Below are positions 44,658 to 54,900 of a stretch of 64,000 bases of DNA, piece after piece. The stretch comes from Hydrogenovibrio sp965140365 (GTDB lineage: Bacteria > Pseudomonadota > Gammaproteobacteria > Thiomicrospirales > Thiomicrospiraceae). The stretch lies in assembly GCA_965140365.1 (NCBI GenBank), contig OZ223196.1; one strand, written 5' to 3'. The notes beneath the pieces are model-generated. The model was not told the DNA's origin, did not search any database, and saw only the letters and a program-made list of their open reading frames with translations. Both the position numbers and the translations under genes were made by a program. Every line of letters begins with the position of its first letter. The stretch's first letter is position 1.

Positions 44658-46769
44658 ATGAAAACCGAAACGACGATTGACACCCCTTACATTAACCAAG
44701 AAAAAAGCTTACTTGAATTCAACCGTCGTGTTCTGGCCCAGGCGAAAAACCCCGACATTCCATTACTGGAACGCTTGAAATTTCTATGCATCTCCAGCAG
44801 CAACATGGACGAGTTCTTCGAAGTCCGCCTGGCCAGCCTTTACGAACTGCGTAACGACCCGTCAGCACGCACGCAACCGGACAACCTGGCGCCACAGGAT
44901 GCGATTGAAACCCTATCGGACGTGGCCCACGAATTGGTGGACGACCAGTACCATACCCTCAACAACATCCTGATTCCCGAACTGGAAAAAGAAGGGGTTC
45001 GTTTTCTGCGCCGCAACCACTGGACCGACCAACAAAAAGAATGGATCCGTAATTATTTCATCAAATCCTTACAGCCGGTGATGAGTCCGATGGGGTTAGA
45101 TCCGTCGCACCCTTTCCCGAGACTGCTGAACAAGAGTTTGAACTTCATTGTTTCACTGGAAGGCAAAGACGCTTTTGGCCGTTCCAACGGGCTGGCCATC
45201 GTCCAGGTACCCCGCTCCTTGCCGCGCATTATCAAACTGCCGCCGGAAGCCACTGACGGGCCGAACGACTTTGTGTTCCTGTCCTCCATCCTGCACTCCA
45301 ATGTGTCCAACCTTTTCCCGGGCATGACCGTCACCGGCTGCCACCAGTTCCGCATCACCCGCAACACCAACCTGTTCATCGACGAAGAAGAAGTGGACGA
45401 CATTATGAGCGCGCTGGAAGGCGAACTGAGCAGCCGACAATACGGCGGGGCGATTCGCCTGGAAGTCTCCGACAAATGTCCGAAAAACATGTATGAATAT
45501 TTAATGGACCGTTTCAACCTGAACGAAGAACAACTCTATCAGGTCAACGGTCCGGTCAACTTACACCGTTTAAACGCCGTGCCGGATTTAGCAAAACGAC
45601 CAGACCTGCTGTTCGAACCTTATTCACCACGCCAGTTGACCGTCAAAGAAGCCAAACAAGGCGCCTTTAAGCTTTTTACACGCAACAAGGCACCGCAAAC
45701 CCTGTTCGATCAAATTCAACAGCGCGACATTTTATTGCACCACCCCTATGACTCTTTCACACCGGTCATCGAATTCCTGCAACAGGCGGCCAAAGACCCG
45801 AATGTACTGGCCATTCGCATGACGCTCTATCGTACCGGTGAAAAATCCGCCATTATCGACGCCTTGGAAAAAGCCGCCAAAAACGGTAAGGAAGTCACCG
45901 CCGTCGTGGAACTGCGTGCCCGCTTCGACGAGGACAACAACATTATCCAAGCCAACCGTCTGCAAGATGCCGGGGTCAATGTGGTCTACGGGGTGGTCGG
46001 TTACAAAACCCACGCCAAAATGATTTTGGTGGTGCGCCGCGAAGGTGAGCAGTTGCGCCATTACGTACACCTCGGCACCGGTAACTACCACCACATCACC
46101 ACCCGCTTCTACACCGACTTCGGATTATTTTCCGCCAACCCGGACATGGGACGGGACGTCTCGAAAATTTTCCAGCAACTGACCAGTCTTGGCGACACCA
46201 AAAACTTGCAAGTGCTGTTGCAATCACCATTCACCTTACAAAGCGGCATGATCGAGCGCATTCAACGTGAAGCGGAAAACGCCCGCCAAGGCAAATCATC
46301 CCGCATCATCGCCAAGATGAACGGCTTGCAGGAAAAAAGCATGATTGACGCGCTGTACGAAGCGTCTCAAGCGGGTGTACAAATTGATCTGATTGTACGA
46401 GGCATCTGCAGCTTGCGTCCCGGTGTGCCCGGGTTATCGGAGAACATCACCGTCACCAGCATCATCGGGCGTTTCCTAGAACACCACCGGGTCTACTATT
46501 TTGAAAACACCGAAGGCGAGCCGGAGCTCTTTTGCTCCAGCGCGGACTGGATGCGCCGCAACCTCTTCTCACGCGTGGAAACCTGCTTCCCGATTTTAGA
46601 TAAAAAGCACTTCCAACAAGTCTATACCGAAGGGTTGGCCATCTACCTGAACGACAACACCGGGGCCTGGCAACTACAAGCCGACGGCACCTATATTCAA
46701 AAAACACCGGCCGAAGGCGAAGAAACGTTCAACGCCCAACGTTGGTTGATTGAAAAGTATTCCAGTTAA
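44658..46769 (+). CDS. ppk: polyphosphate kinase 1
   Basis: The 703-residue enzyme polymerises the terminal phosphate of ATP into polyphosphate. The N-terminal FNRRVLAQAKNPDIPLLERLKFLCISSSNMDEFFEVR is unmistakable (about 20-57). The two phospholipase-D-like C-terminal domains carry the catalytic His regions VVGYKTHAKMILVVRREG and HHRVYYFENTEG. Length is normal. ppx follows 186 bases later in the same direction, and a GGCCGAC-CGCCGC-GTCGGCC hairpin lies between them at 46801-46820. Confidence 0.97.
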   Translation: MKTETTIDTPYINQEKSLLEFNRRVLAQAKNPDIPLLERLKFLCISSSNMDEFFEVRLASLYELRNDPSARTQPDNLAPQDAIETLSDVAHELVDDQYHTLNNILIPELEKEGVRFLRRNHWTDQQKEWIRNYFIKSLQPVMSPMGLDPSHPFPRLLNKSLNFIVSLEGKDAFGRSNGLAIVQVPRSLPRIIKLPPEATDGPNDFVFLSSILHSNVSNLFPGMTVTGCHQFRITRNTNLFIDEEEVDDIMSALEGELSSRQYGGAIRLEVSDKCPKNMYEYLMDRFNLNEEQLYQVNGPVNLHRLNAVPDLAKRPDLLFEPYSPRQLTVKEAKQGAFKLFTRNKAPQTLFDQIQQRDILLHHPYDSFTPVIEFLQQAAKDPNVLAIRMTLYRTGEKSAIIDALEKAAKNGKEVTAVVELRARFDEDNNIIQANRLQDAGVNVVYGVVGYKTHAKMILVVRREGEQLRHYVHLGTGNYHHITTRFYTDFGLFSANPDMGRDVSKIFQQLTSLGDTKNLQVLLQSPFTLQSGMIERIQREAENARQGKSSRIIAKMNGLQEKSMIDALYEASQAGVQIDLIVRGICSLRPGVPGLSENITVTSIIGRFLEHHRVYYFENTEGEPELFCSSADWMRRNLFSRVETCFPILDKKHFQQVYTEGLAIYLNDNTGAWQLQADGTYIQKTPAEGEETFNAQRWLIEKYSS

Positions 46770-46800
46770 ACGGCTTTGCTATCCGACTTTGCTCTCGGTA

Positions 46801-46820
46801 GGCCGACCGCCGCGTCGGCC
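46801..46820. other. GC-rich hairpin between ppk and ppx
   Basis: GGCCGAC and GTCGGCC form a perfect 7-bp stem around CGCCGC. There is no T run, so it is not a classic terminator; it may stabilise or separate the two messages. Confidence 0.4.
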
Positions 46821-46955
46821 ACAGAACGGCCTCAATCGTTTGCGTCGTACCCCTTTTCGCAGTAAGCTGTCATCAGGGTCAAGGGTGACCGATTTTCATT
46901 TTCGCCAAAAGCGAGTACACTATGCCCCTTTTTTTCGCCAACTCAGTAGCTTAAA

Positions 46956-48470
46956 ATGACAGAAACGACTGCCGAACCGACCCCAAACATCTATGCCGCC
47001 ATCGACCTCGGCTCCAACAGTTTTCATATGGTCATCGCCCGGGAAGTGCACGGGCAATTGCAGATCATTGATAAACACAAGGAAATGATCCGGCTCCGGT
47101 CAGGCCTGGACAAAAAAGGGTATCTGACGCCGCAAGCCTTTCAAAACGGTATCGAATGCCTGGAACGTTTCGGTCAGCTGATTAAAAACATTCCTTCGCA
47201 TCAAATCCGCGCGGTGGGCACCAATACGCTGCGCAATGCCAAAAACAGCCACGAGTTCCTCAGCCAGGCACGTCAAGCGCTCGGCCACAGCATCCAAATC
47301 ATTGCCGGGCAGGAAGAAGCGCGTTTGATTTATCTCGGCGTCGCGCACGGGTTACCGCAAAACGATGAACAACGCCTAGTGATGGACATCGGCGGCGGCA
47401 GCACCGAATACATCATCGGCCAGAATTTTTCCTACAATCACTTAACCAGCACCGAAATGGGCTGCGTCAGCATTACCCAAAAGTTTTTCACAAAAGAAGA
47501 TATTACCGAAAAGCGCATGAACAAAGCCATCTCGGCCTGCCGTCAGATCATTCGACCGCACTTGGTGAAGCTGACACGCCTGGGCTGGGATTGTGCGCTC
47601 GGCGCTTCCGGCACCATCAAAGCCATCGGCACCATTCTAAAAGACAATGACTGGAGCACCTCCGGCATCACCCTCGATGGCATGTACCAATTACGAGATG
47701 CTTTGATTGCGTCTGAATCGCTTGCAAGCTCCGGCATTCAAGGGCTTAAAGAAGAACGGGTACCGGTGCTGCCAGGCGGCCTAGCGATTCTCATCGCCAC
47801 TTTCGAAGAATTGAACATCGACCAAATGCAGGTGTCTTCCAACGCTTTGCGTGAAGGGCTGATTTTCGATACCCTTGGCCGTCTGTTCGCGGAAGATGTG
47901 CGTGAAACCAGCGTCGCGGCGGCCCAGGCCTGGTTGAAAATCGACCAACAACAGGCCAATGCCATTGCACGCACCTGTGAAATCTTATACAAGCAGGCGC
48001 ACAACAGCTGGCAACTACACGACCACGATTACAGTTACGATAAGCTTTTAAATTGGGCCGCCCGTTTGCATGAAGCCGGCATGGCGCTCAGCTACAAGCG
48101 TTACCGCCACCACAGTGCTTATTTGATTGAAAATTCCGAGTTGGCGGGGTTCACCCAAGAAGAAAAACAAATGCTGGCGGCCATGTTGCTGAATCATCGC
48201 GGCAAGTTTGTGCCGGATGTTTATGAAAAATTTGACGCACCGCACAACACCAAACTGAAATACTTAACCGTCTTACTGCGCTTATCGGTGCGCATCCACC
48301 GTGGACGCGAAACCGATATTCCAAATATTTTGCTCTATATCAAGGACGACTGCAGCATCCACTTACAATTCGAAAACGACTGGCTGCCGGAACACCCGCT
48401 CACGCAACTGGATTTGGATGTCGAAGCCGGGCGACTGGCTTCCGCCGGTTTCGAACTGACATATCAGTAG
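46956..48470 (+). CDS. ppx: exopolyphosphatase, Ppx/GppA family
   Basis: The 504-residue protein has the actin-like ATPase motifs AAIDLGSNSFHMVI and VMDIGGGSTEYIIG. A C-terminal HD-like domain carries LHEAGMALSYKRYRHHSAYLI. It hydrolyses polyphosphate from the end, or pppGpp to ppGpp; length and the C-terminal domain favour the Ppx type. Position after ppk supports a polyphosphate role. An exact CCAGGCCTGG is in the gene at 47924, and a 9-of-10 copy at 47100. Confidence 0.93.
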   Translation: MTETTAEPTPNIYAAIDLGSNSFHMVIAREVHGQLQIIDKHKEMIRLRSGLDKKGYLTPQAFQNGIECLERFGQLIKNIPSHQIRAVGTNTLRNAKNSHEFLSQARQALGHSIQIIAGQEEARLIYLGVAHGLPQNDEQRLVMDIGGGSTEYIIGQNFSYNHLTSTEMGCVSITQKFFTKEDITEKRMNKAISACRQIIRPHLVKLTRLGWDCALGASGTIKAIGTILKDNDWSTSGITLDGMYQLRDALIASESLASSGIQGLKEERVPVLPGGLAILIATFEELNIDQMQVSSNALREGLIFDTLGRLFAEDVRETSVAAAQAWLKIDQQQANAIARTCEILYKQAHNSWQLHDHDYSYDKLLNWAARLHEAGMALSYKRYRHHSAYLIENSELAGFTQEEKQMLAAMLLNHRGKFVPDVYEKFDAPHNTKLKYLTVLLRLSVRIHRGRETDIPNILLYIKDDCSIHLQFENDWLPEHPLTQLDLDVEAGRLASAGFELTYQ

Positions 48471-48478
48471 CGCCGGAA

Positions 48479-49576
48479 TCAGTAAACGTCGAACTGTACT
48501 CGTCGGCTTTTTTTCCAGTCGTGCCACATGTCTTCCGCAGCGGTTTCATCCAAACCGCCTTCGGTTTGTAGAATCTTCAGCAACACGCTTTCCACGCCGA
48601 CTTTAAGCTGGTTTTTATCGCCGCAAAGATAGAAAAACGCGCCCTCCGACAGCAGTTTCCAAACCGCTTTACGCTCGTCCCAAAGGCGATCTTGCACATA
48701 CACTTTATGCGCCTGATCACGCGAAAAAGCCGTACGCAGATGCAACCCTTTGGCTTCCCATTCCGCTAGAGTCGCTTCAAACAGATGGCTTTTATCACGA
48801 TGGGTTTCCCCAAAAAACAACCAGGCCTGGTGGTTTTGCACACACCGTTCTTCCAAAAACCATTCTTGTAAAAATCCGATAAACGGCGCAATGCCCGTCC
48901 CCGCGCCAACCATAATAATCGGCGCCGGTTCGCACAAGGCATCTTCCAGCGCATGCGGCAATTTAAAATTGCGATTCTTACTCAAGGCCACATCAATGAC
49001 ATCGCCTGGCTGCAAAGCACTCAAGGCCGTGGTCACCAAGCCTTTACGTTCCCGCTCGGCTCGCTCGAACGCCACCTTGCGATACACCAAGTCCACCCGT
49101 TTATCCCCCACCGCCTTCGGTGCCGACGCGATGGAATAATAACGCGGCGCCAAAGGCGCGAGAAATTGACAAAAGGCCAAGCCTTTGAATTGCGGATAAG
49201 CTTCCAGCAAATCCACAATGTCGCGCCCCTCGGCGTACGCCATCATTTCCGCACGATCCGCCCACTCGTCCAAGCCTTCCTGACGCTTAAGTTTATTCAA
49301 AATCGCCGGGCTTAATTGCGTCAATTCAAGGTGATAATGCAACGCCTCACGGACCGGCATTTCCCCCAATCGACGTAATTCAATGACTTCGTCTCCGGAT
49401 AATGCCAGCTTACTCAACACCAGCTCAACCAATTCGGGTGAGTTTTCAGCCGAGACCATCAACCAATCGCCCGGCAAATAATCCAGCGATTCCTCAGTTT
49501 CCAGCCCGATATGGAACACATCTTTTTCCGGATGTTCAGGGGTTAGGAGCTCATTGAATAGCACTTGGGCTTGCAT
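48479..49576 (-). CDS. CysJ-like FAD/NADPH reductase without flavodoxin domain
   Basis: The 365-residue protein has the FAD-binding insert and ferredoxin-NADP reductase fold of CysJ/cytochrome P450 reductase: APRYYSIASAP (FAD), GLVTTALSAL, PIIMVGAGTGIAPFIGFLQEW (NADPH), WLFFGETHRDKSHLF and FYLCGDKNQL. The N-terminal flavodoxin domain of CysJ is missing, so it must receive or give electrons through a separate partner. It converges on ppx with 8 bases between the stops. An exact CCAGGCCTGG is at 48821. The partner is unknown. Confidence 0.85.
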   Translation of the reverse strand: MQAQVLFNELLTPEHPEKDVFHIGLETEESLDYLPGDWLMVSAENSPELVELVLSKLALSGDEVIELRRLGEMPVREALHYHLELTQLSPAILNKLKRQEGLDEWADRAEMMAYAEGRDIVDLLEAYPQFKGLAFCQFLAPLAPRYYSIASAPKAVGDKRVDLVYRKVAFERAERERKGLVTTALSALQPGDVIDVALSKNRNFKLPHALEDALCEPAPIIMVGAGTGIAPFIGFLQEWFLEERCVQNHQAWLFFGETHRDKSHLFEATLAEWEAKGLHLRTAFSRDQAHKVYVQDRLWDERKAVWKLLSEGAFFYLCGDKNQLKVGVESVLLKILQTEGGLDETAAEDMWHDWKKSRRVQFDVY

Positions 49577-49674
49577 GGAATGTCCTCACGGTTCGTGTTG
49601 ACCATTCATTATAGAGTGCAACGGCTTTTTTACAAAACCGTTGCTCGGGAAAAAGGTGACAAAAACAGCGTTAA

Positions 49675-50172
49675 TCAGCCGCGTAGATTTTCAATTAAAA
49701 CACTCAACCAAGGGGCGGTGGCCAAAATGGTCACCGCCGACATCAAACCGGAAATCAACCCGATACCAACCTGCGGAATCAAGTTATTATTTTTGATTTC
49801 AATGTCAGACATTTGACGCTCAACCGCCGAAAAAATATCCACCTGCTTTTTCAATAAGCTGTTTAAGGTGCGGATCTGTTTGAACAAAAGCTGCTGCTCT
49901 TTTTCGACTTTTTCACGCGATTTATCGGAAACCGTTTCCAAATCACGCATCTGTTTCGCCAACTGCCCGATCGAGGCATCCATTTGTTTGACCAGACCTT
50001 GAATCGCCGTTTTATCGTCCTTTAACCATTCAAAGTCCGGTGAAACCATGTCTTCCATATCCGCTGAATTAAACTCTTCCGCTTGATTTTGCGAACGATG
50101 GCGTCTTAACGCCTGTTCCAACAATACGCTTTTTGAGCCAAGGGGTTCCACTTTGCTAAGATCAATCGCCAT
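49675..50172 (-). CDS. coiled-coil protein with C-terminal membrane helix, unknown function
   Basis: The 165-residue protein has a disordered N-terminus, a long heptad region (about 60-125: VKQMDASIGQLAKQMRDLE and later) and one hydrophobic segment near 133-155 (VGIGLISGLMSAVTILATAP). It is likely a tail-anchored inner-membrane protein facing the cytoplasm. No family was recognised. The ATG has AAAGGA upstream, and it is monocistronic. Confidence 0.65.
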   Translation of the reverse strand: MAIDLSKVEPLGSKSVLLEQALRRHRSQNQAEEFNSADMEDMVSPDFEWLKDDKTAIQGLVKQMDASIGQLAKQMRDLETVSDKSREKVEKEQQLLFKQIRTLNSLLKKQVDIFSAVERQMSDIEIKNNNLIPQVGIGLISGLMSAVTILATAPWLSVLIENLRG

Positions 50173-50386
50173 TTTTTCGTCCTTTATGATATTGGGTCAA
50201 AGCCACGAAAACTGTCAATTTTTCGTCACTCGAACGGTCTTTGCATACCCCTCGCAGAATGCGTGCCAATTTCATCGTTTTACAACTACGTCATTGAACG
50301 AACACCGTCTAATCGTCCTTTTAGAGTGGTAACAGCCATAAAAAAACCGATGATTTAAAAGACAAAAAACTTTATTATCAAAGCGC

Positions 50387-50415
50387 TTGAGAAAAGAAAC
50401 CAGCCTAGTTAAGAT
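50387..50415 (+). promoter_or_regulatory. sigma-70 promoter for pyrE
   Basis: TTGAGA (50387-50392) and TAAGAT (50410-50415) are 17 bases apart. The ATG is 30 bases downstream with AAGGA between them. The rest of the 270-base gap upstream shows nothing recognised. Confidence 0.6.
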
Positions 50416-50445
50416 AACCTGACAAAAAGGAATGAATAAACACGA

Positions 50446-51084
50446 ATGAACAAAGCAAAATTTATCGAATTTATCATGGAAGCCGGGGTATTGAAGCTGG
50501 GCGACTTCACATTGAAATCAGGCCGTAAAAGCCCTTATTTTTTTAATGCCGGCCTATTCAACACCGGCGGGCAACTTGCCCAACTGGCGGAAGCTTACGC
50601 GGCCACCATTGCCGACAGCGGTGTCGGGTTTGACGTACTCTTCGGCCCGGCGTACAAAGGGATTCCACTGGCGGCCACCACCAGTGTCGCGCTGGCCAGC
50701 GATTTTGCTTTGGACAAACCCTATGCGTTTAATCGCAAGGAAGCGAAAGACCATGGCGAAGGCGGCACCATTGTCGGTCATCCACTGGAAGGGGATGTTT
50801 TAATTATCGACGATGTCATCACCGCCGGTACAGCGATTCGCGAATCAATGGACATCATTCAGTCGCACGGTGCCCGTCCGGCCGGTGTGGTGGTGGCACT
50901 GGATCGTATGGAACGCGGACAAGGCACCCAATCGGCGATTCAGGAAGTGGAAGCGGAATACGGCATTCCGGTTTTCAGTGTCATCAACCTGAATGATATT
51001 ATCGATTTTCTGACCGACCAAAGTGACGATACCGCTTTACAATCCATGAAGGATTACCGAGCCAATTACGGCATCGAAGCCTGA
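50446..51084 (+). CDS. pyrE: orotate phosphoribosyltransferase
   Basis: The 212-residue enzyme joins orotate and PRPP to give OMP in pyrimidine synthesis. The N-terminal KLGDFTLKSGRKSPYFFN and the PRPP motif VLIIDDVITAGTAIRESM (about 122-139) are intact, as is FGPAYKGIPLA. It is followed 32 bases later by sixA in the same direction. Confidence 0.97.
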   Translation: MNKAKFIEFIMEAGVLKLGDFTLKSGRKSPYFFNAGLFNTGGQLAQLAEAYAATIADSGVGFDVLFGPAYKGIPLAATTSVALASDFALDKPYAFNRKEAKDHGEGGTIVGHPLEGDVLIIDDVITAGTAIRESMDIIQSHGARPAGVVVALDRMERGQGTQSAIQEVEAEYGIPVFSVINLNDIIDFLTDQSDDTALQSMKDYRANYGIEA

Positions 51085-51116
51085 CAGAACTTGAACAACC
51101 AAGAGTAAGCAACGAC

Positions 51117-51656
51117 GTGGCAAATAAACTCCGAGAGCTGTTGTTATTGCGGCATGCAAAATCCGACTGGAAAAAGCCGGACACCGCCGATATCGACCGC
51201 CCCATTTCCGACAAAGGGAAAAAAGCGGCGTGCAAAATCGCGCACTGGTTCGGAGAACAAAACATTTGGCCAGACCTGGTGTGGATCTCGCCGGCCAAAC
51301 GCGCGCAACAGACGCTCAAACGTTTGAATTTGCCCAAAGAGATTCCGGTCGAAACACAAGAAGCATTGTATCTGGCCAATAACGACCAGTTGATAGCTTT
51401 ATTGTCGACCATTCCGGAACGTTTCGAACGAGTTTTACTGATTGGACACAACCCCGGTTTTGAGGACTTGATTCATTTCCTCATCGGCGATCCGAAAGAG
51501 GACGACGCCAAACTTTTGCCGACAGCGGCCTTGGCTCAACTGGTATTAGGGGATAATTGGCAACAACTTTCAGCAGGCGATGGACGCTTATCCCGCATCA
51601 TTCGGCCTAAAGACATCGCCCGTCCCTGCAAAGAAAAGGATGCACCAGCAAGTTAA
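51117..51656 (+). CDS. sixA: SixA-type phosphohistidine phosphatase
   Basis: The 179-residue histidine-phosphatase-fold protein has the RHG-type motif LLLLRHAKSDW near the N-terminus and the second catalytic His in LLIGHNPGFEDL. SixA removes phosphate from histidine of phosphotransfer proteins. The start is GTG at 51117. It probably shares the pyrE transcript. A 160-bp repeat follows after 51 bases. Confidence 0.88.
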   Translation: MANKLRELLLLRHAKSDWKKPDTADIDRPISDKGKKAACKIAHWFGEQNIWPDLVWISPAKRAQQTLKRLNLPKEIPVETQEALYLANNDQLIALLSTIPERFERVLLIGHNPGFEDLIHFLIGDPKEDDAKLLPTAALAQLVLGDNWQQLSAGDGRLSRIIRPKDIARPCKEKDAPAS

Positions 51657-51707
51657 AGACGTTTCACTAGGCATGAATAATGCTTTTTAGATTCCACGAT
51701 TACAATA

Positions 51708-51865
51708 AGAGCTTTGCATGAGTGGGGCGCGATAGAAAAATGAGATAAAATTTTTCTGAATGAGGCGGAAAACGCAGCGAATAGCGAGCTATTTGCCAGT
51801 TTTTCAACGATATTCAGGGAAATTTTAGCCATTTTTATCCGTGCATCCACCTCGTGCAAAGCTCT
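51708..51865. repeat. MITE-like palindromic repeat, copy 3
   Basis: Nearly identical to the copy at 399 and in the same orientation. CAATA flanks it on both sides (51703-51707 and 51866-51870). The first two bases of the left end are lost. The hairpin reads GAATAGC-GA-GCTATTT, a G-T wobble at the base. It lies between sixA and the chemoreceptor gene. Confidence 0.85.
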
Positions 51866-51910
51866 CAATAATAAATTACACTCTCAATCAATACTGTCAG
51901 AGGCACCCGC

Positions 51911-54900
51911 ATGGCACAAACAAATAGACCCCTTATTGATGAACAAGTCGACATTCCGAGTCATTACCGAATTATTTCCCGTACCGACCTTCAAGGTACC
52001 ATTCTTGAAGCTAACTCGGAATTCATCGAAGTCAGCGGTTACCAAACCGATGAAGTCATTGGACAGCCTCATAACATCCTACGCCATCCGGATGTTCCAA
52101 AAGCCGTGTTCAAGGATTTCTGGGACACACTGAAAGCCGGTGCTTCCTGGACACAAATCATCAAAAACCGCACCAAAGACGGCCGCCATTACTGGGTGAA
52201 GGCCAATGCGGCACCGATTATTGAAAACGGCCAATCCGTCGGTTACATCTCTGTTTGCACCCCCGCCACCCAATCGGAAATCGCTGCCGCCTCCAAGGCC
52301 TATAAAGGCATTAACGCGGAACACCTGGTGATTCACCGAGGCAAAATCCAAAAACCCTCCAGTTATCGCTTTGACCGACTCAACCCGCTCAACCGCATGA
52401 ACATCATGAGCAAACTGGCGGCCACTGGCACAATTTTGGTTGTACTGGGCTTCGTCATCAGCTCTATTTTGGCCGAAATCGGCTATTTAAAATCCGAAAA
52501 TGAAAACGCACAAATCCGCAAAGAGCAGATTGTCCGAGACCTCAACAACTACGTCTCCAAATATGAACTCGTCAGCCTGAATACCGCCATCGGTTTAGCC
52601 GCCAACCCGGATGTGATTCGTTCATTGGAAAGTGGCGATAATCGTCTTGCCAAAAAAGCCCTGAACGAAGAGTTCAACTTGATTAAAAAAGTGTCCGGAC
52701 AAACGGTCCGCGCCCATATCCATGATGCCAGCGGCCACTCGTTTCTCCGTTCCTGGCGGGATAAGTCGGGCGATGACTTGAAGTCTTTCCGTTACACCGT
52801 CAACCAGGTTCGTGAACGACAAAAGGCGGTGGCCGGTATCGAGCTGGGCCGCGCCGGTGCGGCCATCCGCAGTCTGTCTCCCATCTTTAGCGAAGACGGT
52901 TCGACTTTCCTCGGCTCCGTCGAAATCGTTTCCAGCATCAAGTCACTGGTAAAATTTTTACAAAGTGAATCCGTCAACTATGTTTCCTTGTTCACGCCGA
53001 ATGCCCTGGACATCGCAATCAAAGCCAAAGACAACCCGAAATTCGGCAAGCTGACACTGGCCAGCACCAAAGATTTCGCACCGGAAACCGTCGATAAACT
53101 GAGAGCCATCGACCTCAACCGCTTGATTGAAAAGGGCCAGTTAATTGCCAACGACACTTTCTATGCTTTGTCACCGATTACCGATACTAATGGCGATATG
53201 ATTGGCTATCACATTTTTATCGAGGACATGACCAAGCTCAATGCCTTGAACAAAGCGGCCGCCGACGCGGCTATCGACTCGGTTGTGAATGTCGGCGTCT
53301 CCATGCTGGTACTGATCATTGTGTTTATCCTGCTGATCAAAACCGCCGTTATCCGCCCTTTGAAACGCATTGTCGATGTCATGACGCACGCCACCGAGTC
53401 CGGTGACTTGAGTACTCGCGTCGATGCCTCGCATAAAGATGAAATGGGGCAATTGGCCGAAGCCTACAATAATCAAATGCAATCCGCGCAAGTCTCACTG
53501 GGTGAGGCCGGACGCATGATGAAAGACATTTCCGAAGGCCGCCTGAAAACCGAAACCATCATTCCGATGACGGGTGATTACCAGGTGATGAAAACTAACC
53601 TGAACAATGCCTCCAAAGCCTTGCAGGAAACCTTTGGTGAAGTACGCGGCATCCTCAAGGAAATTCGTGCCGGTAACTTCAACTACGAAACACACCATCA
53701 AACCCGTGGCGATTTCCGTGAGGCGATGAAAGACGCCCAAGCCGCCATGACCATTCTGAAGGGCGTGTTCTACGAAGTAAACGAACTGATGGGGCAAGTC
53801 GCGGAAGGCTTTTTCGGTCGCCGTATCACGTCCAAAGCCGAAGGTGAAATCCAAGACCTGAAAGACAACATCAACGCATCATTGGATAAACTGGAAAGTA
53901 TCATCCAACAGACCACTCAGGTCATGATTGCTCAAGGCACCGGCGATCTGCGCGCCCGAATCGATATGGAAACCGATGGGACGCTGGCGGTTTTGAAAGC
54001 CGGCATCAACAGTTCCGTTACCAATATCGGCAGTTTGCTGTCGCAATCGACTTATTCCATCAAAAAACTGTCGGATGGCACCATTAAAATTTCCAACGAC
54101 ATTTCCGACTTGTCGGCTCGAACGCAACAACAAGCCGCTTCATTGGAAGAAACCGCCGCGAGTATGGAACAAATTACCTCCACCATCCAGCAGACCGCCA
54201 ATAACGCGAAAGAAGCCAATGAGGCCGCCACAACGTCTCTGACTGAAGCCCGCGAAGCCAATCAGGTGGTGCATAAAACCATTGAATCCATTAATGAAAT
54301 CAACGAAGCCAGTGCCAAGATTTCCGAGATTACCTCATTGATTGACAGCATCGCTTTCCAAACCAACCTGCTGGCATTGAACGCCGCGGTTGAAGCGGCT
54401 CGTGCCGGCGACCACGGTCGCGGTTTTGCCGTCGTGGCGGGTGAGGTACGAACGCTGGCCGGAAAATCGGCCGATGCCGCCAAAGACATTCGTCAATTGA
54501 TCGACAACACGGTTGAAAAAGTACACGAAGGTGCGAAGCTGGCCGATGAATCCGGTAAGGCATTGGAGCTAATCAACGACTCCATCGCCCGCATCGGCAG
54601 TTACGTCAGTGAAATTTCGCAAACAACCGCCGAACAAGCCAAAGGGGTTGAGCAAGTCAATATCGCCATCAGCAGCATTGACCAAGTGACGCAACAAAAC
54701 TCCACGCTGGTGGATGAAACGGCAGAACGGACGGCTGAAATGAGCCAGCTAGCCGAAAATGTTGATGAACTGATCGGAACCTTTAAAATCGACTTGGATC
54801 AAATTGCGTTCCAAACGGCGATGGAAAGCGGTATCTTTACTTTTGCCCATGCTCGCCGGGCCCACCGTCAATGGAAAGGCATCATCACCGCTTATGTAGA

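Noticed and set aside
51653..51868. ORF starting MRALHEVDARIKMAKISL, similar to one at 63101-63385
   Set aside because: Both are readings through the 160-bp repeat. The similarity is that of the repeat DNA; no ribosome site and the frames end in unrelated flanks.
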